From contig JAZTXH010000009.1 of the NCBI GenBank assembly GCA_045636325.1, positions 1-64,000 of the forward strand: a DNA stretch of 64,000 nt, written 5' to 3'. Of this stretch, positions 40,844 through 48,676 are shown piece by piece. How positions within the stretch are numbered: position 1 is the first letter of the stretch; the number at the start of each line of letters is the position of its first letter. This DNA is from CAKSHP01 sp045636325. Its GTDB lineage: Bacteria > Bacillota > Clostridia > UBA1381 > UMGS1253. A program made the position numbers and the translations under genes. The notes beneath the pieces are model-generated. The model ran no database searches. It was given only the letters and a program-made list of their open reading frames with translations, and was not told the DNA's origin.

Positions 40844-41326
40844 TTATTTTTTCTCAAAAACCCCTACCCGATGTTCATAAACACCGGTAAGTGCGCACAC
40901 CGCACGGCACACTTCAGCTTTGACCGCCTCATCTGCTGCACCGTCACAAACTACCACAACCCCCTTTACCTCAGGCATTTTTCTTTCATATACCACAGGC
41001 TCACCTGACGATGAAACCACCTTTTTTATGTTTTTTTCTGACCTTTCGCCCTTTTCGTTTGTTATATCGCTCAGGTAATTTTGAGTGCCCGAATTTTCAT
41101 ATGTAATCATTATGCTTACATCTCCAACGCCTTTTATTTTTGAAAGCACCTCGCACAGCTTTTCTTCATCAATTAAATTTATGTCAGACGCTATAGTGTC
41201 TTCTGCCTTTTTTACTTTATCCTTTTCCTGTATAGAGTTTCCAAAAATCATAATTACTATTCCAATTATAAATATGATATATAAAAAGCTTATATAACCT
41301 TTTTTTTTAAATTTTTCAGCCAGCAT
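40844..41326 (-). CDS. spoIIIAG: Stage III sporulation protein AG
   Basis: A 160-residue protein with one membrane helix (ISFLYIIFIIGIVIMIFG) and the SpoIIIAG ring-building domain: EKLCEVLSKIKGVGDVSIMITYENSGTQNYLSDI, the insert with EPVVYERKMPEVKGVVVVCDGAADEAVKAEVCRAVCALTGV. In Bacillus it forms a large oligomeric ring in the intermembrane space. It lies between spoIIIAF and spoIIIAH, with three- and 13-base gaps. Confidence 0.95.
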   Translation of the reverse strand: MLAEKFKKKGYISFLYIIFIIGIVIMIFGNSIQEKDKVKKAEDTIASDINLIDEEKLCEVLSKIKGVGDVSIMITYENSGTQNYLSDITNEKGERSEKNIKKVVSSSGEPVVYERKMPEVKGVVVVCDGAADEAVKAEVCRAVCALTGVYEHRVGVFEKK

Positions 41327-41329
41327 TTT

Positions 41330-41785
41330 TCACACTTTCTCTACGGATATTATATCTTTTTCTATTCCGCAGCTTTCCTCAATTATTTTTTTTATTTTTG
41401 AAACATTTCCCTGTTTTACCGTTACGGATACATAGGAAATATCAAGCCTGTATTCATTGTTTATACTTGAAATCACATAAACCTCCGGCTCTGCATCAGG
41501 GTATATGCTGTTAATTTCAGCTTTAATATTTTCTTTAAGGCTTTCGCAAAGTACCTTTTTAACCCCGTCAGAATAACGGTCTGTTTCTTCATTGTAACCA
41601 AAGGTAATTTCAGGCATTGTGATTTTTACATTAAGCAGACTGTTCACTATAAACGCACTAAGTGCAAGCACTGTGACTATCCTTACACTCCTAAAAATAC
41701 TTCCTTTTCCCTCAAGCGAAAAGAAAAATATTCCCATAACCGATACGCTGCACATTAAAATCAGCATATCAAAAAACCATTTCAT
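41330..41785 (-). CDS. spoIIIAF: Stage III sporulation protein AF
   Basis: A 151-residue protein with two membrane helices in the first ~55 residues (FFDMLILMCSVSVMGIFFFSLEG and IVTVLALSAFIVNSLLNV), followed by a soluble ring-building-motif domain ending IKKIIEESCGIEKDIISVEKV. Family members are variable, so the call leans on its place between spoIIIAE and spoIIIAG and on its topology. It is part of the A-Q complex. Confidence 0.9.
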   Translation of the reverse strand: MKWFFDMLILMCSVSVMGIFFFSLEGKGSIFRSVRIVTVLALSAFIVNSLLNVKITMPEITFGYNEETDRYSDGVKKVLCESLKENIKAEINSIYPDAEPEVYVISSINNEYRLDISYVSVTVKQGNVSKIKKIIEESCGIEKDIISVEKV

Positions 41786-41804
41786 TTTTATCCCCCCGTA
41801 TAGC

Positions 41805-42926
41805 CTAAATCACTACATTGTTTGATGTATGTATAATAATTGCAATACAGATTATAAATAAAAACGCCATAAGGCATATAAGAGAAAAAACATACATTAA
41901 GCTGCCGCTTATCTCTTTTATTTTAAGACTTATGCTTTTTTCGCAAACGGCACCTGCAAACATCGCCGTAACATTCAAAACCAGATTTAATACAAAAAGC
42001 TTTACTGCAGGAGCTAAAACTATTATAAAAATAATACACATTAAAACCGCTCCGAATGCATTTTTAACCACCGAGCAGGAATAATAAAACGTGCCCATTC
42101 CCTCCGATATTAGATTTCCCACAACAGGCAGTGCCGAACCTGCCACATATTTTGCCGCTTTGAACCCTAGAGCATCAGTTGAAGCGGCGAAATTTCCATA
42201 TATATTCACTATTCCGCCAAACAAACTGAACACGAGCCCCATTCCCCATTTTAAAACGGTTTTTATGGTGTCTGTTACAAGGTCATCGCCAATCGGCCCA
42301 TTTTGGTTTGAAAACACCGGCAAAATTCCAAGGGAGATAATCAGCGGAATAAATATCCACTCCGTAATTAAGCTTATAACTTCAATTCCTATAAGCATAA
42401 CGGGACTTACGCAGGCGGCAGTGTTTGCCGCACCGCTCCCTGCTAAAAAAACCGTTAACAGCGGTATGCTCATATTTACAAAGGAGTTTACATTTTTGAT
42501 AACTGTTTTTCCCGAGTCCAGCCCAACACGAAAGCAATCAAGAAGAATAAAGCTTACAATCATTTGCGAGATAAAAAAAGCTGCGCCGCCCGCCCCGCCT
42601 TCAATGCCGGGCATATCCTTTAAAAAAGCCATTATTATACACACAGATGCGATTTTAAGGCTTAAAATAACTGCATATCGTATCTCTTTAAAAAAAGTAT
42701 TTTTTAAAATTTCCTTTATCATATCAATGCCAGGCATTTTTTTCTCATTAATCATTGTATTTATCATACTTTTAAAATCAAGCTGCGGGTAATCATCTTC
42801 TAAAAACGCCTCAATTTCACTAAAGTCTGTATTATATAAAATATCGTTTGCAAAATCTGTATCGCTTGCATAACAAATGCCTGAAAACAAAAATAAAAAC
42901 AAAACCGTTAAAAGAATTTTTTTCAT
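41805..42926 (-). CDS. spoIIIAE: Stage III sporulation protein AE
   Basis: A 373-residue polytopic protein: a signal-like start (KKILLTVLFLFLFSGICYA), DFKSMINTMINEKKMPGIDMIKEILKNTFFKEIRYAVILSLKIASV, about seven membrane helices with the conserved SFVNMSIPLLTVFLAGSGAANTAACVSPVMLIGIEV and GNFAASTDALGFKAAKYVAGSALPVVGNLISEGMGTFYYSCSVVKNAFG. It is thought to form the mother-cell transmembrane channel component, with remote similarity to type III export proteins. Confidence 0.95.
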   Translation of the reverse strand: MKKILLTVLFLFLFSGICYASDTDFANDILYNTDFSEIEAFLEDDYPQLDFKSMINTMINEKKMPGIDMIKEILKNTFFKEIRYAVILSLKIASVCIIMAFLKDMPGIEGGAGGAAFFISQMIVSFILLDCFRVGLDSGKTVIKNVNSFVNMSIPLLTVFLAGSGAANTAACVSPVMLIGIEVISLITEWIFIPLIISLGILPVFSNQNGPIGDDLVTDTIKTVLKWGMGLVFSLFGGIVNIYGNFAASTDALGFKAAKYVAGSALPVVGNLISEGMGTFYYSCSVVKNAFGAVLMCIIFIIVLAPAVKLFVLNLVLNVTAMFAGAVCEKSISLKIKEISGSLMYVFSLICLMAFLFIICIAIIIHTSNNVVI

Positions 42927-42944
42927 AGTTTTCTCCTTTGTTTT

Positions 42945-43340
42945 CTAAAAGTCTCCTATTATTTCTGCGGCTTTTTTTAAAAGTGCCGTCGCAATGGGAA
43001 ATGCATAAGAGAATATAACAAGCCGGGATGCAAGCTCAATTTTTAATGAAAGTGAGCTCATGCCGGAATCTTTTAATACATCGCATGCAAACTGACACAC
43101 ATAAGCTATGCAAATAACCTTTAAAATTATTTTTACATAACTTATATCAATATTATAACTTGCGGCAAATTCGAGGAGCTGTTCATTTGTATGACTTACT
43201 TTATCTAATATAAAAAACATCATAACAACACTGCACGCAAGCATAACGGGAATTACGGCTTCACTTTTCTGATTTTTTAATACGGCGCATATTATGCAGC
43301 CGCATATACCGACAGATGCAATGCGGATTATTTCTTCCAT
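42945..43340 (-). CDS. spoIIIAD: Stage III sporulation protein AD
   Basis: A 131-residue protein with four membrane helices: IIRIASVGICGCIICAVLKNQKSEAVIPVMLACSVVMMFFIL, the Cys-containing VICIAYVCQFACDVLKDSGMSSLSLKIELASRLVIFSYAFPIATALLKKAAEII. It pairs with the smaller SpoIIIAC; they share sequence as if one were the truncated version of the other. Order and spacing (17 bases after spoIIIAC) are canonical. Confidence 0.95.
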   Translation of the reverse strand: MEEIIRIASVGICGCIICAVLKNQKSEAVIPVMLACSVVMMFFILDKVSHTNEQLLEFAASYNIDISYVKIILKVICIAYVCQFACDVLKDSGMSSLSLKIELASRLVIFSYAFPIATALLKKAAEIIGDF

Positions 43341-43357
43341 TTAAATCTCTCCTTATA

Positions 43358-43552
43358 TCACAGCGAAAAAACACTTTTTATGGTTTCAAAGAGATTACTT
43401 ATCTGCTCTATAATAATAAAAAGCACCACAATAAGCCCCGCCAGAGTTGTAAGCATTGCCTGTTCTTCCCTGCCGGAACGTATTAAAAGCTGATTCAAAA
43501 CAGAAACTATAATCCCTATTGCAGCAATTTTAAAAACCAAATCTATACTCAT
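43358..43552 (-). CDS. spoIIIAC: Stage III sporulation protein AC
   Basis: A 64-residue protein with two membrane helices, opening MSIDLVFKIAAIGIIVSVLNQLLIRSGREEQAMLTTLAGLIVVLFIIIEQISNLFETIKSVFSL, the standard SpoIIIAC sequence with the GREEQA loop. It is small enough to be missed by simple gene finders but is in the conserved position. Confidence 0.96.
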   Translation of the reverse strand: MSIDLVFKIAAIGIIVSVLNQLLIRSGREEQAMLTTLAGLIVVLFIIIEQISNLFETIKSVFSL

Positions 43553-43560
43553 ATTTCCTC

Positions 43561-44076
43561 CTATATAAACAAAAGCGCAATAAACATTCCGAAAAGAACG
43601 CCTATACTGCGGTACATTTTAACATTTGTCAAGCACTGTTTTTCGCTTCTTTGTATGATTTCCTCCATAATTTCAAGGGCATTTTTTATAACCTTTTTTT
43701 GCGTTTCGCTGTCGCTTATGCCAAGCCCCTGAAAAATATTTTTTACCTCATCAGTTTCTTTTTTTGAAAAGCAAAGGCCTTTTTGATTATTTTCTATTTC
43801 GCCTTGCCATGCGTTACCTGCATTTAAATCTGTGTTGATTTTTCGCGCGGTATTTAAAAGAATTTCCTTTATTAAATCCTTTTCGCATACACTGACAGCA
43901 TTTATTAAAATTTCGGGCAAAGCCGTTTTTGAAAATTGCATTTCCCTTTCAATAAAAAGCAATAACGTTTTTATTTCCTTTAAATTTTTAAGCTTTGATA
44001 TAAGCTTGTCTGCCATCTCGAAGCCTTTTAAACTGCATGAAATTATTATCATTATTGCTCCTGCGTATTTAAACAA
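43561..44076 (-). CDS. spoIIIAB: Stage III sporulation protein AB
   Basis: A 171-residue protein: an N-terminal hydrophobic segment, helical middle (KNLKEIKTLLLFIEREMQFSKTALPEILINA, with IFQGLGISDSETQKKVIKNALEIMEEIIQRSEKQCLTNVKMYRSIGVLFGMFIALLFI), and a C-terminal membrane helix. It resembles GspF-type platform proteins. Position after spoIIIAA is canonical; there is a 38-base gap. Confidence 0.93.
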   Translation of the reverse strand: MFKYAGAIMIIISCSLKGFEMADKLISKLKNLKEIKTLLLFIEREMQFSKTALPEILINAVSVCEKDLIKEILLNTARKINTDLNAGNAWQGEIENNQKGLCFSKKETDEVKNIFQGLGISDSETQKKVIKNALEIMEEIIQRSEKQCLTNVKMYRSIGVLFGMFIALLFI

Positions 44077-44114
44077 TTTTCCTCCTCCGTTTCAACCTAA
44101 AGAAGATGTCAAAT

Positions 44115-45014
44115 TCAGATATCTTCTGTCAGCCTACCCATATTGCATATTTTTTTACTGCGGTCAAGCACAATATATTTTTCAAAGCAGTCTAAAAGCT
44201 TTTCTCCCGAGCACCTTCTTTTAACATCGTCAATATCCGATGCATGCATACTTGCAATTGTTTTAACGCCACACTGTGCTCCGTAGAACACACTTTCAAA
44301 ATCGGCCAGGTCACCAAGCTCGTCACATATTATAACCTCAGGTGAAAGACACCTTACCGCCATAGGTATTGCATCACACTTTTTAATGCCTGAGTATATA
44401 TCTGTGCTTGTCCCTAAATCGTAAGACGGCCTTCCGTTATGCATTGCACATATCTCGTCTCTTTCATCTATAATGCATACTTTTTTGCCATTGTTTGAAA
44501 ACTCTTTTGCAATCTCCCTTAAAAGCGTTGTTTTTCCGCAACCTGGTGGCGAAAGAATAACAGCTGACGAGATTTTCCTTTTATTAAAAATAAAATTCAT
44601 TGCCCCGCCTGAAATATTTTCAATCTGCCTTGCAATTCGGAAATTAAACGATGAAATTTCTTTTAGGAAAGCGGTTTTCCCATTTTTCATTACCCCTCTT
44701 CCGCCAATTCCTACTCTGTGGCCTCCGGCAATTGTTATATACCCATAAGCAATTTCATCTTCAAAGCTGTAATATGAACCACGGGTAAGCTTATTTAATG
44801 TGTATAAAATATCTTCATCCGTAACAAAATAAGCCTCCGTTTTATTTTTTGCAATTCCGTCATGCTTTAAAAAAAAATTATCCCCGCCAATAATAACGCA
44901 AAGGGGCATACCTTTTCTTATTCTTATTTCTTCTAAAGACGGAGAAAACACATTTTTAACGCATTTGTCCACATCGGAGCTTAAAAATTCAAAAAATTCT
45001 TTTGTGAAAGTCAT
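44115..45014 (-). CDS. spoIIIAA: Stage III sporulation protein AA (AAA+/secretion ATPase)
   Basis: A 299-residue ATPase: SPSLEEIRIRKGMPLCVI, TRGSYYSFEDEIAYGYITIAGGHRVGIGGRGV, Walker A SPPGCGKTTLLREIA, DERDEICAMHNGRPSYDLGTSTDIYSGIKKCDAIPMAVRCLSPEVIICDELG (Walker B), and GVKTIASMHASDIDDVKRR. It powers assembly or transport through the A-Q channel in the mother cell. It is first in the operon, behind a sigma-E-type promoter. Confidence 0.95.
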   Translation of the reverse strand: MTFTKEFFEFLSSDVDKCVKNVFSPSLEEIRIRKGMPLCVIIGGDNFFLKHDGIAKNKTEAYFVTDEDILYTLNKLTRGSYYSFEDEIAYGYITIAGGHRVGIGGRGVMKNGKTAFLKEISSFNFRIARQIENISGGAMNFIFNKRKISSAVILSPPGCGKTTLLREIAKEFSNNGKKVCIIDERDEICAMHNGRPSYDLGTSTDIYSGIKKCDAIPMAVRCLSPEVIICDELGDLADFESVFYGAQCGVKTIASMHASDIDDVKRRCSGEKLLDCFEKYIVLDRSKKICNMGRLTEDI

Positions 45015-45046
45015 TTTATAAAGTTCCTTTCAAATGTTGTTATTTA

Positions 45047-45076
45047 ATTGTATGAATGATGATTTTTATATATTAC
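45047..45076 (-). promoter_or_regulatory. Sigma-E-type promoter of the spoIIIA operon
   Basis: On the minus strand GTAATAT (45076-45070), 15 bases, CATACAAT (45054-45047). The -10 is a perfect sigma-E element and the -35 contains the ATAT core. It lies 33 bases before the spoIIIAA ATG. Confidence 0.7.
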
Positions 45077-45091
45077 AAAAATAAAAAAACA

Positions 45092-45172
45092 ACCCACATT
45101 CGCAATTGATATACACCTCAAAAGTGTCTAAATTTTCAGGTGTATTTAAAATTGAACGTAAGTTGCTTTTAT
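45092..45172. other. Hairpin region between spoIIIA and 93-aa gene
   Basis: CAATTGATATACACCT and AGGTGTATTTAAAATTG-like arms pair across a ~20-base loop, with short ACTT/AAGT outer pairing. It can act as a terminator of the right-hand minus-strand operon, though its T-tract is broken. Confidence 0.45.
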
Positions 45173-45192
45173 AATATTTTTTTGTTTAATTC

Positions 45193-45474
45193 TTATTTGC
45201 TTTTCTTATTCTTCTTTCGTGCCTGCCTTAAAATCTTTTCCCATATACTTTTAATATAGACATAAAATATTGCCAGCGCTACAAAAACAGTTAAGCCCAC
45301 TGCACCTGCAATCATAAGCCAGCTTGCACTCTCTTTAAAAATAATGCCCAAAACAAACGTTACGAATCCAAGCACAAGAAAGATATACATTAAAATTTTT
45401 ACTTTGCCCATCCTTGTATACACAAGGTATTTTTCCCTATCTTCTTGGCTTAGCTTTGATAAATCCTTTTTCAT
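45193..45474 (-). CDS. Small membrane protein, unknown
   Basis: A 93-residue protein with a charged start (KKDLSKLSQEDREKYLVYTRMGK), two membrane helices (about 28-45 and 52-75) and a strongly basic tail (RQARKKNKKSK). I recognise no family. A GGAGG site lies upstream. It follows PAP2 by 42 bases in the same direction. Confidence 0.75.
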   Translation of the reverse strand: MKKDLSKLSQEDREKYLVYTRMGKVKILMYIFLVLGFVTFVLGIIFKESASWLMIAGAVGLTVFVALAIFYVYIKSIWEKILRQARKKNKKSK

Positions 45475-45516
45475 TTTAAATTTCCTCCGTTGTTTTTTGC
45501 TATCAATATATTAAAA

Positions 45517-46374
45517 CTAAAAATTTATTTTCTTAAACAAAACAGGACATATACCGATAACTATAAACCCCATTAAAAAGTATCCTGAAAAATTAATTAA
45601 AAACCCTTCTCGTATGCTGCCCAAATTTTCAAAAATATGAATTATTTCTTTTATACCGTAGGCAAACAGCACACCAACTGCAACACGCAAAATTTTTTTA
45701 TAAAGCGGCACATTATAATCAATATCCGAATACTTCTTCAAAAGTGCCTCCACTGCCCAAAGTCCGGCTATCATGCCGCAGAGCTTATATAAATCCTCAA
45801 AATGAGTATCAGGCACAATCATAAACCAAAGGCAAAATGGTAAAAGTACTAAAACAGTAAAGGCAAAAAGCTTGGTTTTATTTTGTGTTTTATCATAAAC
45901 AAAACCTGTAACAACTGCAAACAAAATACCGAAAACCGCTCCCAAAATTACGTCAGCCGGATAATGCGCACCCAGAAACAATCTTGAAAATGCAACAAAC
46001 ACAATCAAAACCGCCGCCAATATAAAAAACCATAGCTTTTTAAATTTTAAGCTGAGCACCGTTATCCATGTAGCAAAATTTTGAGTATGCCCACTTGGGA
46101 AAGAATAACCAGTTGCCGTATCGGGCCGCACACAGGTTATCTCGCCTTTTGAAAACGGGCGTGGTACTTTGCAAAAATTTTTAATAACACTGTTTATCCC
46201 AAGGGAAAAAACTGTTATATAAAATATCCTTTTTGCTTGCTCTTTATCAAATGCAAACCACATTATGGCAACTAAAAATACCATAACAGTTTCTTCACCA
46301 ATCATTGTTATACATTCAAAAAGTTCTGTCAAGAAAGGCGTTCTTATTCTCTCAAGCAATTTCAAAAATTCCAT
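45517..46374 (-). CDS. PAP2-family membrane phosphatase
   Basis: A 285-residue membrane phosphatase with the three active-site motifs intact: KNFCKVPRPF (KxxxxxxRP), PSGHTQNFATW (PSGH) and SRLFLGAHYPADVILG (SRxxxxxHxxxD). Several further helices extend the C-terminus beyond minimal PAP2 enzymes. Substrates are lipid phosphates such as undecaprenyl pyrophosphate or phosphatidylglycerophosphate; which one cannot be told. Confidence 0.92.
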   Translation of the reverse strand: MEFLKLLERIRTPFLTELFECITMIGEETVMVFLVAIMWFAFDKEQAKRIFYITVFSLGINSVIKNFCKVPRPFSKGEITCVRPDTATGYSFPSGHTQNFATWITVLSLKFKKLWFFILAAVLIVFVAFSRLFLGAHYPADVILGAVFGILFAVVTGFVYDKTQNKTKLFAFTVLVLLPFCLWFMIVPDTHFEDLYKLCGMIAGLWAVEALLKKYSDIDYNVPLYKKILRVAVGVLFAYGIKEIIHIFENLGSIREGFLINFSGYFLMGFIVIGICPVLFKKINF

Positions 46375-46414
46375 ATGTTCACCTTTAAAAAACTGATATT
46401 TATTTTTTTACGGT

Positions 46415-46825
46415 TTACTTTGTATACACAAGCTCATAATGCTCACCATCGGCAATTTTTACACCGTCAACTCCGGTTTGCATACCTTCGCCGTTTTTAT
46501 TAAAGCCCCAGTAGCACCCGTTTATATCATAATCTGCAAGTATTCCGTTAACCTTTTTAATGTAAATTCCGTAAACACTGTCTTCCCCTTCAATCAGGTC
46601 ATGCTCCAAAAGCGCATCTCCCAGTGTTTCTTTATCTGAATGAATAGTAAAGCTTACTGATTTATCAGGTGTAACAACCTCTACGATAACTGTTTTGACG
46701 CCGCTCCCAAGCTCGGTATTTTCAGTATATATTGCGTCTTTCCATATATCGGTTTCATTTTTACTGCAGGCACATAAACCAAATACTAAAACTAAGCAAA
46801 GAACACAAATAATACTTTTTTTCAT
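46415..46825 (-). CDS. DUF4430 lipoprotein
   Basis: A 136-residue lipoprotein: signal with lipobox GLCAC, then a compact ubiquitin-like DUF4430 domain (VIVEVVTPDKSVSFTIHSDKETLGDALLEHDLIEG, YIKKVNGILADYDINGCYWGFNKNGEGMQTGVDGVKIADGEHYELVYTK). Domains of this sort resemble the C-terminal part of transcobalamin/intrinsic factor, and may bind a corrinoid or other ligand at the cell surface; that role is inference. It is a single gene behind a GGAG site. Confidence 0.88.
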   Translation of the reverse strand: MKKSIICVLCLVLVFGLCACSKNETDIWKDAIYTENTELGSGVKTVIVEVVTPDKSVSFTIHSDKETLGDALLEHDLIEGEDSVYGIYIKKVNGILADYDINGCYWGFNKNGEGMQTGVDGVKIADGEHYELVYTK

Positions 46826-46940
46826 TTAAAATAACTCCTTAAATATCTGAATTTGTGGGCGGCATGAAAGCCCTCTCCTACAATTTTAAAGATAGATTTA
46901 ATGTATTTTGTAAGTCATGTCGGTCGTGTGCGTACCGATT

Positions 46941-48089
46941 TTATTCCACTAAACAGCCGTCAATATATGTATCAATTAAATTAAATTCGCTGTCAAGCAA
47001 AACAAAGTCGGCAGCTTTTCCCACTTCTATGCTTCCTGTTTTGTCAAATATTCCAGATGCTTTAGCAGAATTTTCTGATGCCATAACCGCAATATCAGCC
47101 GGCGAAACACCTATTGAATACAAGTTTTTCACGCTGACTAACATATCATTTGTATTAGCCATTACGCTACCCTCCAAAGTCCATGCAACACCATTTTTGA
47201 TTATGTATTCCTCGCCTTCCCACTGATGTTTACCTTCACCCTTTGCAGCTTTGCCCTGCTTGTCACTGTAATCACTGATAACAGTAATGCCTTTTATGCC
47301 TTTTTGGGCAATTATAAGCTTTATCGTCGCAGGATGAAGATGAGCAAAGTCACAAATCATCTCACAGTTAACTCGCTCGTCTGTTAAAGCGGCGCCAAGC
47401 ACTCCCGGCTCTCTGTGATTTATCGGCCTCATTGCATTAAATGTATGAGTAAGCCTTGTTATGCCTATATCAATTCCCTTTTTCATTTCATCATATGTAG
47501 CATTTGTGTGCCCTGCCGAAACTAAAACTCCTTTATCTGTTGCGGCTTTAATTACCTCCTCTGCCCCCTCTATTTCAGGTGCAAGAGTTATAATTTTTAC
47601 CATTCCTCCCGAAACATCATACATCTGATTAAAATATTCTGCACAGGGCTTTACCATATATTCAGAATACATTCCCCCTGCACGCACCGGATTTAAAAAC
47701 GGACCTTCCAAATGAATACCCGGCACTTTTGCCCCATTTTTATTTGATTTTACAAACTCTGCCATACGGCTTAATGCACGGTCACGGTCTTCCTTTGGCA
47801 TACATGAGTATGTAGGCAAAATAGCAGTTGTGCCCCGTTTTGCATAAGCTTTCATTATAGCTTCAAGGTCAGCCGTTTCATCAAAAAATGCTTTTTGCAT
47901 ACCGCCGTGATTATGGATATCAATAAAGCCGGGCATTAAAAAAGCACCGCCGCAATCTCTTATGACATCTGCATTTTCCAAGGCTGCATCTTCACCTATT
48001 TTACTTATTATACCGTTTTCTATATATACATTGCAAAGCTTTTCGCCTCCGGGTAAAACGGCCTTTACATTTTTTAAAATCGTTTTCAT
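46941..48089 (-). CDS. nagA: N-acetylglucosamine-6-phosphate deacetylase
   Basis: A 382-residue amidohydrolase: GFIDIHNHGG (metal-binding), HLEGPFLNPVRAGGM, SAGHTNATYDEMKKGIDIGITRLTHTFNAM, CDFAHLHPATIKLI and the catalytic-Asp region VISDYSDKQGK, ending KAADFVLLDSEFNLIDTYIDG. It removes acetate from GlcNAc-6-P in amino-sugar recycling or use. No nagB or nagE neighbour is present. The Asp lies in SDYSDK rather than the common TDAM, so activity is likely but not certain. Confidence 0.9.
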   Translation of the reverse strand: MKTILKNVKAVLPGGEKLCNVYIENGIISKIGEDAALENADVIRDCGGAFLMPGFIDIHNHGGMQKAFFDETADLEAIMKAYAKRGTTAILPTYSCMPKEDRDRALSRMAEFVKSNKNGAKVPGIHLEGPFLNPVRAGGMYSEYMVKPCAEYFNQMYDVSGGMVKIITLAPEIEGAEEVIKAATDKGVLVSAGHTNATYDEMKKGIDIGITRLTHTFNAMRPINHREPGVLGAALTDERVNCEMICDFAHLHPATIKLIIAQKGIKGITVISDYSDKQGKAAKGEGKHQWEGEEYIIKNGVAWTLEGSVMANTNDMLVSVKNLYSIGVSPADIAVMASENSAKASGIFDKTGSIEVGKAADFVLLDSEFNLIDTYIDGCLVE

Positions 48090-48248
48090 AATATATCTCT
48101 CCTTTTAATGTTTTTTCAGCACAGGGTAAAAATCACGCAGCATTTATCCCTAAAATCCAAAATTATTTTCATATTTATAACCAATAATTACCTGACGGTA
48201 TATTCTGCAGTTTTCGCCACCCCTACAGACTTCTTATTTTTTTGGACT

Positions 48249-48372
48249 CATTATAAAATCAATGTTCGTTTCGTTCAATGTGCCACATATTGTAGGACAC
48301 AGCCTTCAGGATGTGCCGTCATCGGTTCATCGGAAAGCGCCGAACCCTACATTGTACAAATCAGTATACACT
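48249..48372. repeat. Intergenic palindromic repeat, copy 1 (TTCGTTCAATGTGCCACA family)
   Basis: About 120 bp that begins TCATTATAAAATCAATG, continues TTTCGTTCAATGTGCCACA, and has the arm TTGTAGG...CCCTACATTG. The same parts in the same order occur at 57338-57470. The central stretch differs between copies. The gap 48090-48676 contains nothing gene-like apart from this and the terminator structure at 48567-48654. Confidence 0.65.
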
Positions 48373-48566
48373 TTAGACACCAAACTTTTTAGCTAAATTT
48401 TAAACTCGCTTTTAGCGTGCAAGGCACATTTAGCTACCACAGGCAATTTAGCTGAATAGATTTTACTTGTGTTAAGTTTATTTTACCATAAACAAACTGA
48501 AAAAACAAGAGCATTCTAATCTTTTAATGCTTTTTGCCATAATTTAATGTTTTTTTCGCAAAAAAC

Positions 48567-48654
48567 TCCTGAATCAAAGCTTTTAAATGTACCGACCTCC
48601 CAATCCATAGATTTTAGGTCTAACTTCTAGGGCGATACAAAACCTGATTCAGGA
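48567..48654 (-). terminator. Structured terminator after uraA-like gene
   Basis: TCCTGAATCA (48567-48576) pairs perfectly with TGATTCAGGA (48645-48654). The 68-base interior folds again (GACCT with AGGTC). On the minus strand the closing stem is followed by TTTTTTGCG. It lies 22 bases past the permease stop. Confidence 0.6.
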
Positions 48655-48676
48655 ATTTTTTATATTTTTTATTTAA

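Noticed and set aside
42091..42792. 233-codon plus-strand frame opposite spoIIIAE
   Set aside because: Antisense to a canonical spoIIIAE; no ribosome binding site and no family resemblance.
46855..46900. Clear third copy of the TTCGTTCAATG repeat family
   Set aside because: Only the GTgGGC...CCTACA arms resemble the family; the diagnostic flank is missing, so it is mentioned only as a possible remnant.
48567..48654. Purine or other known riboswitch at the nucleobase permease
   Set aside because: It lies downstream, not upstream, of the permease, and I could not match conserved riboswitch core motifs.
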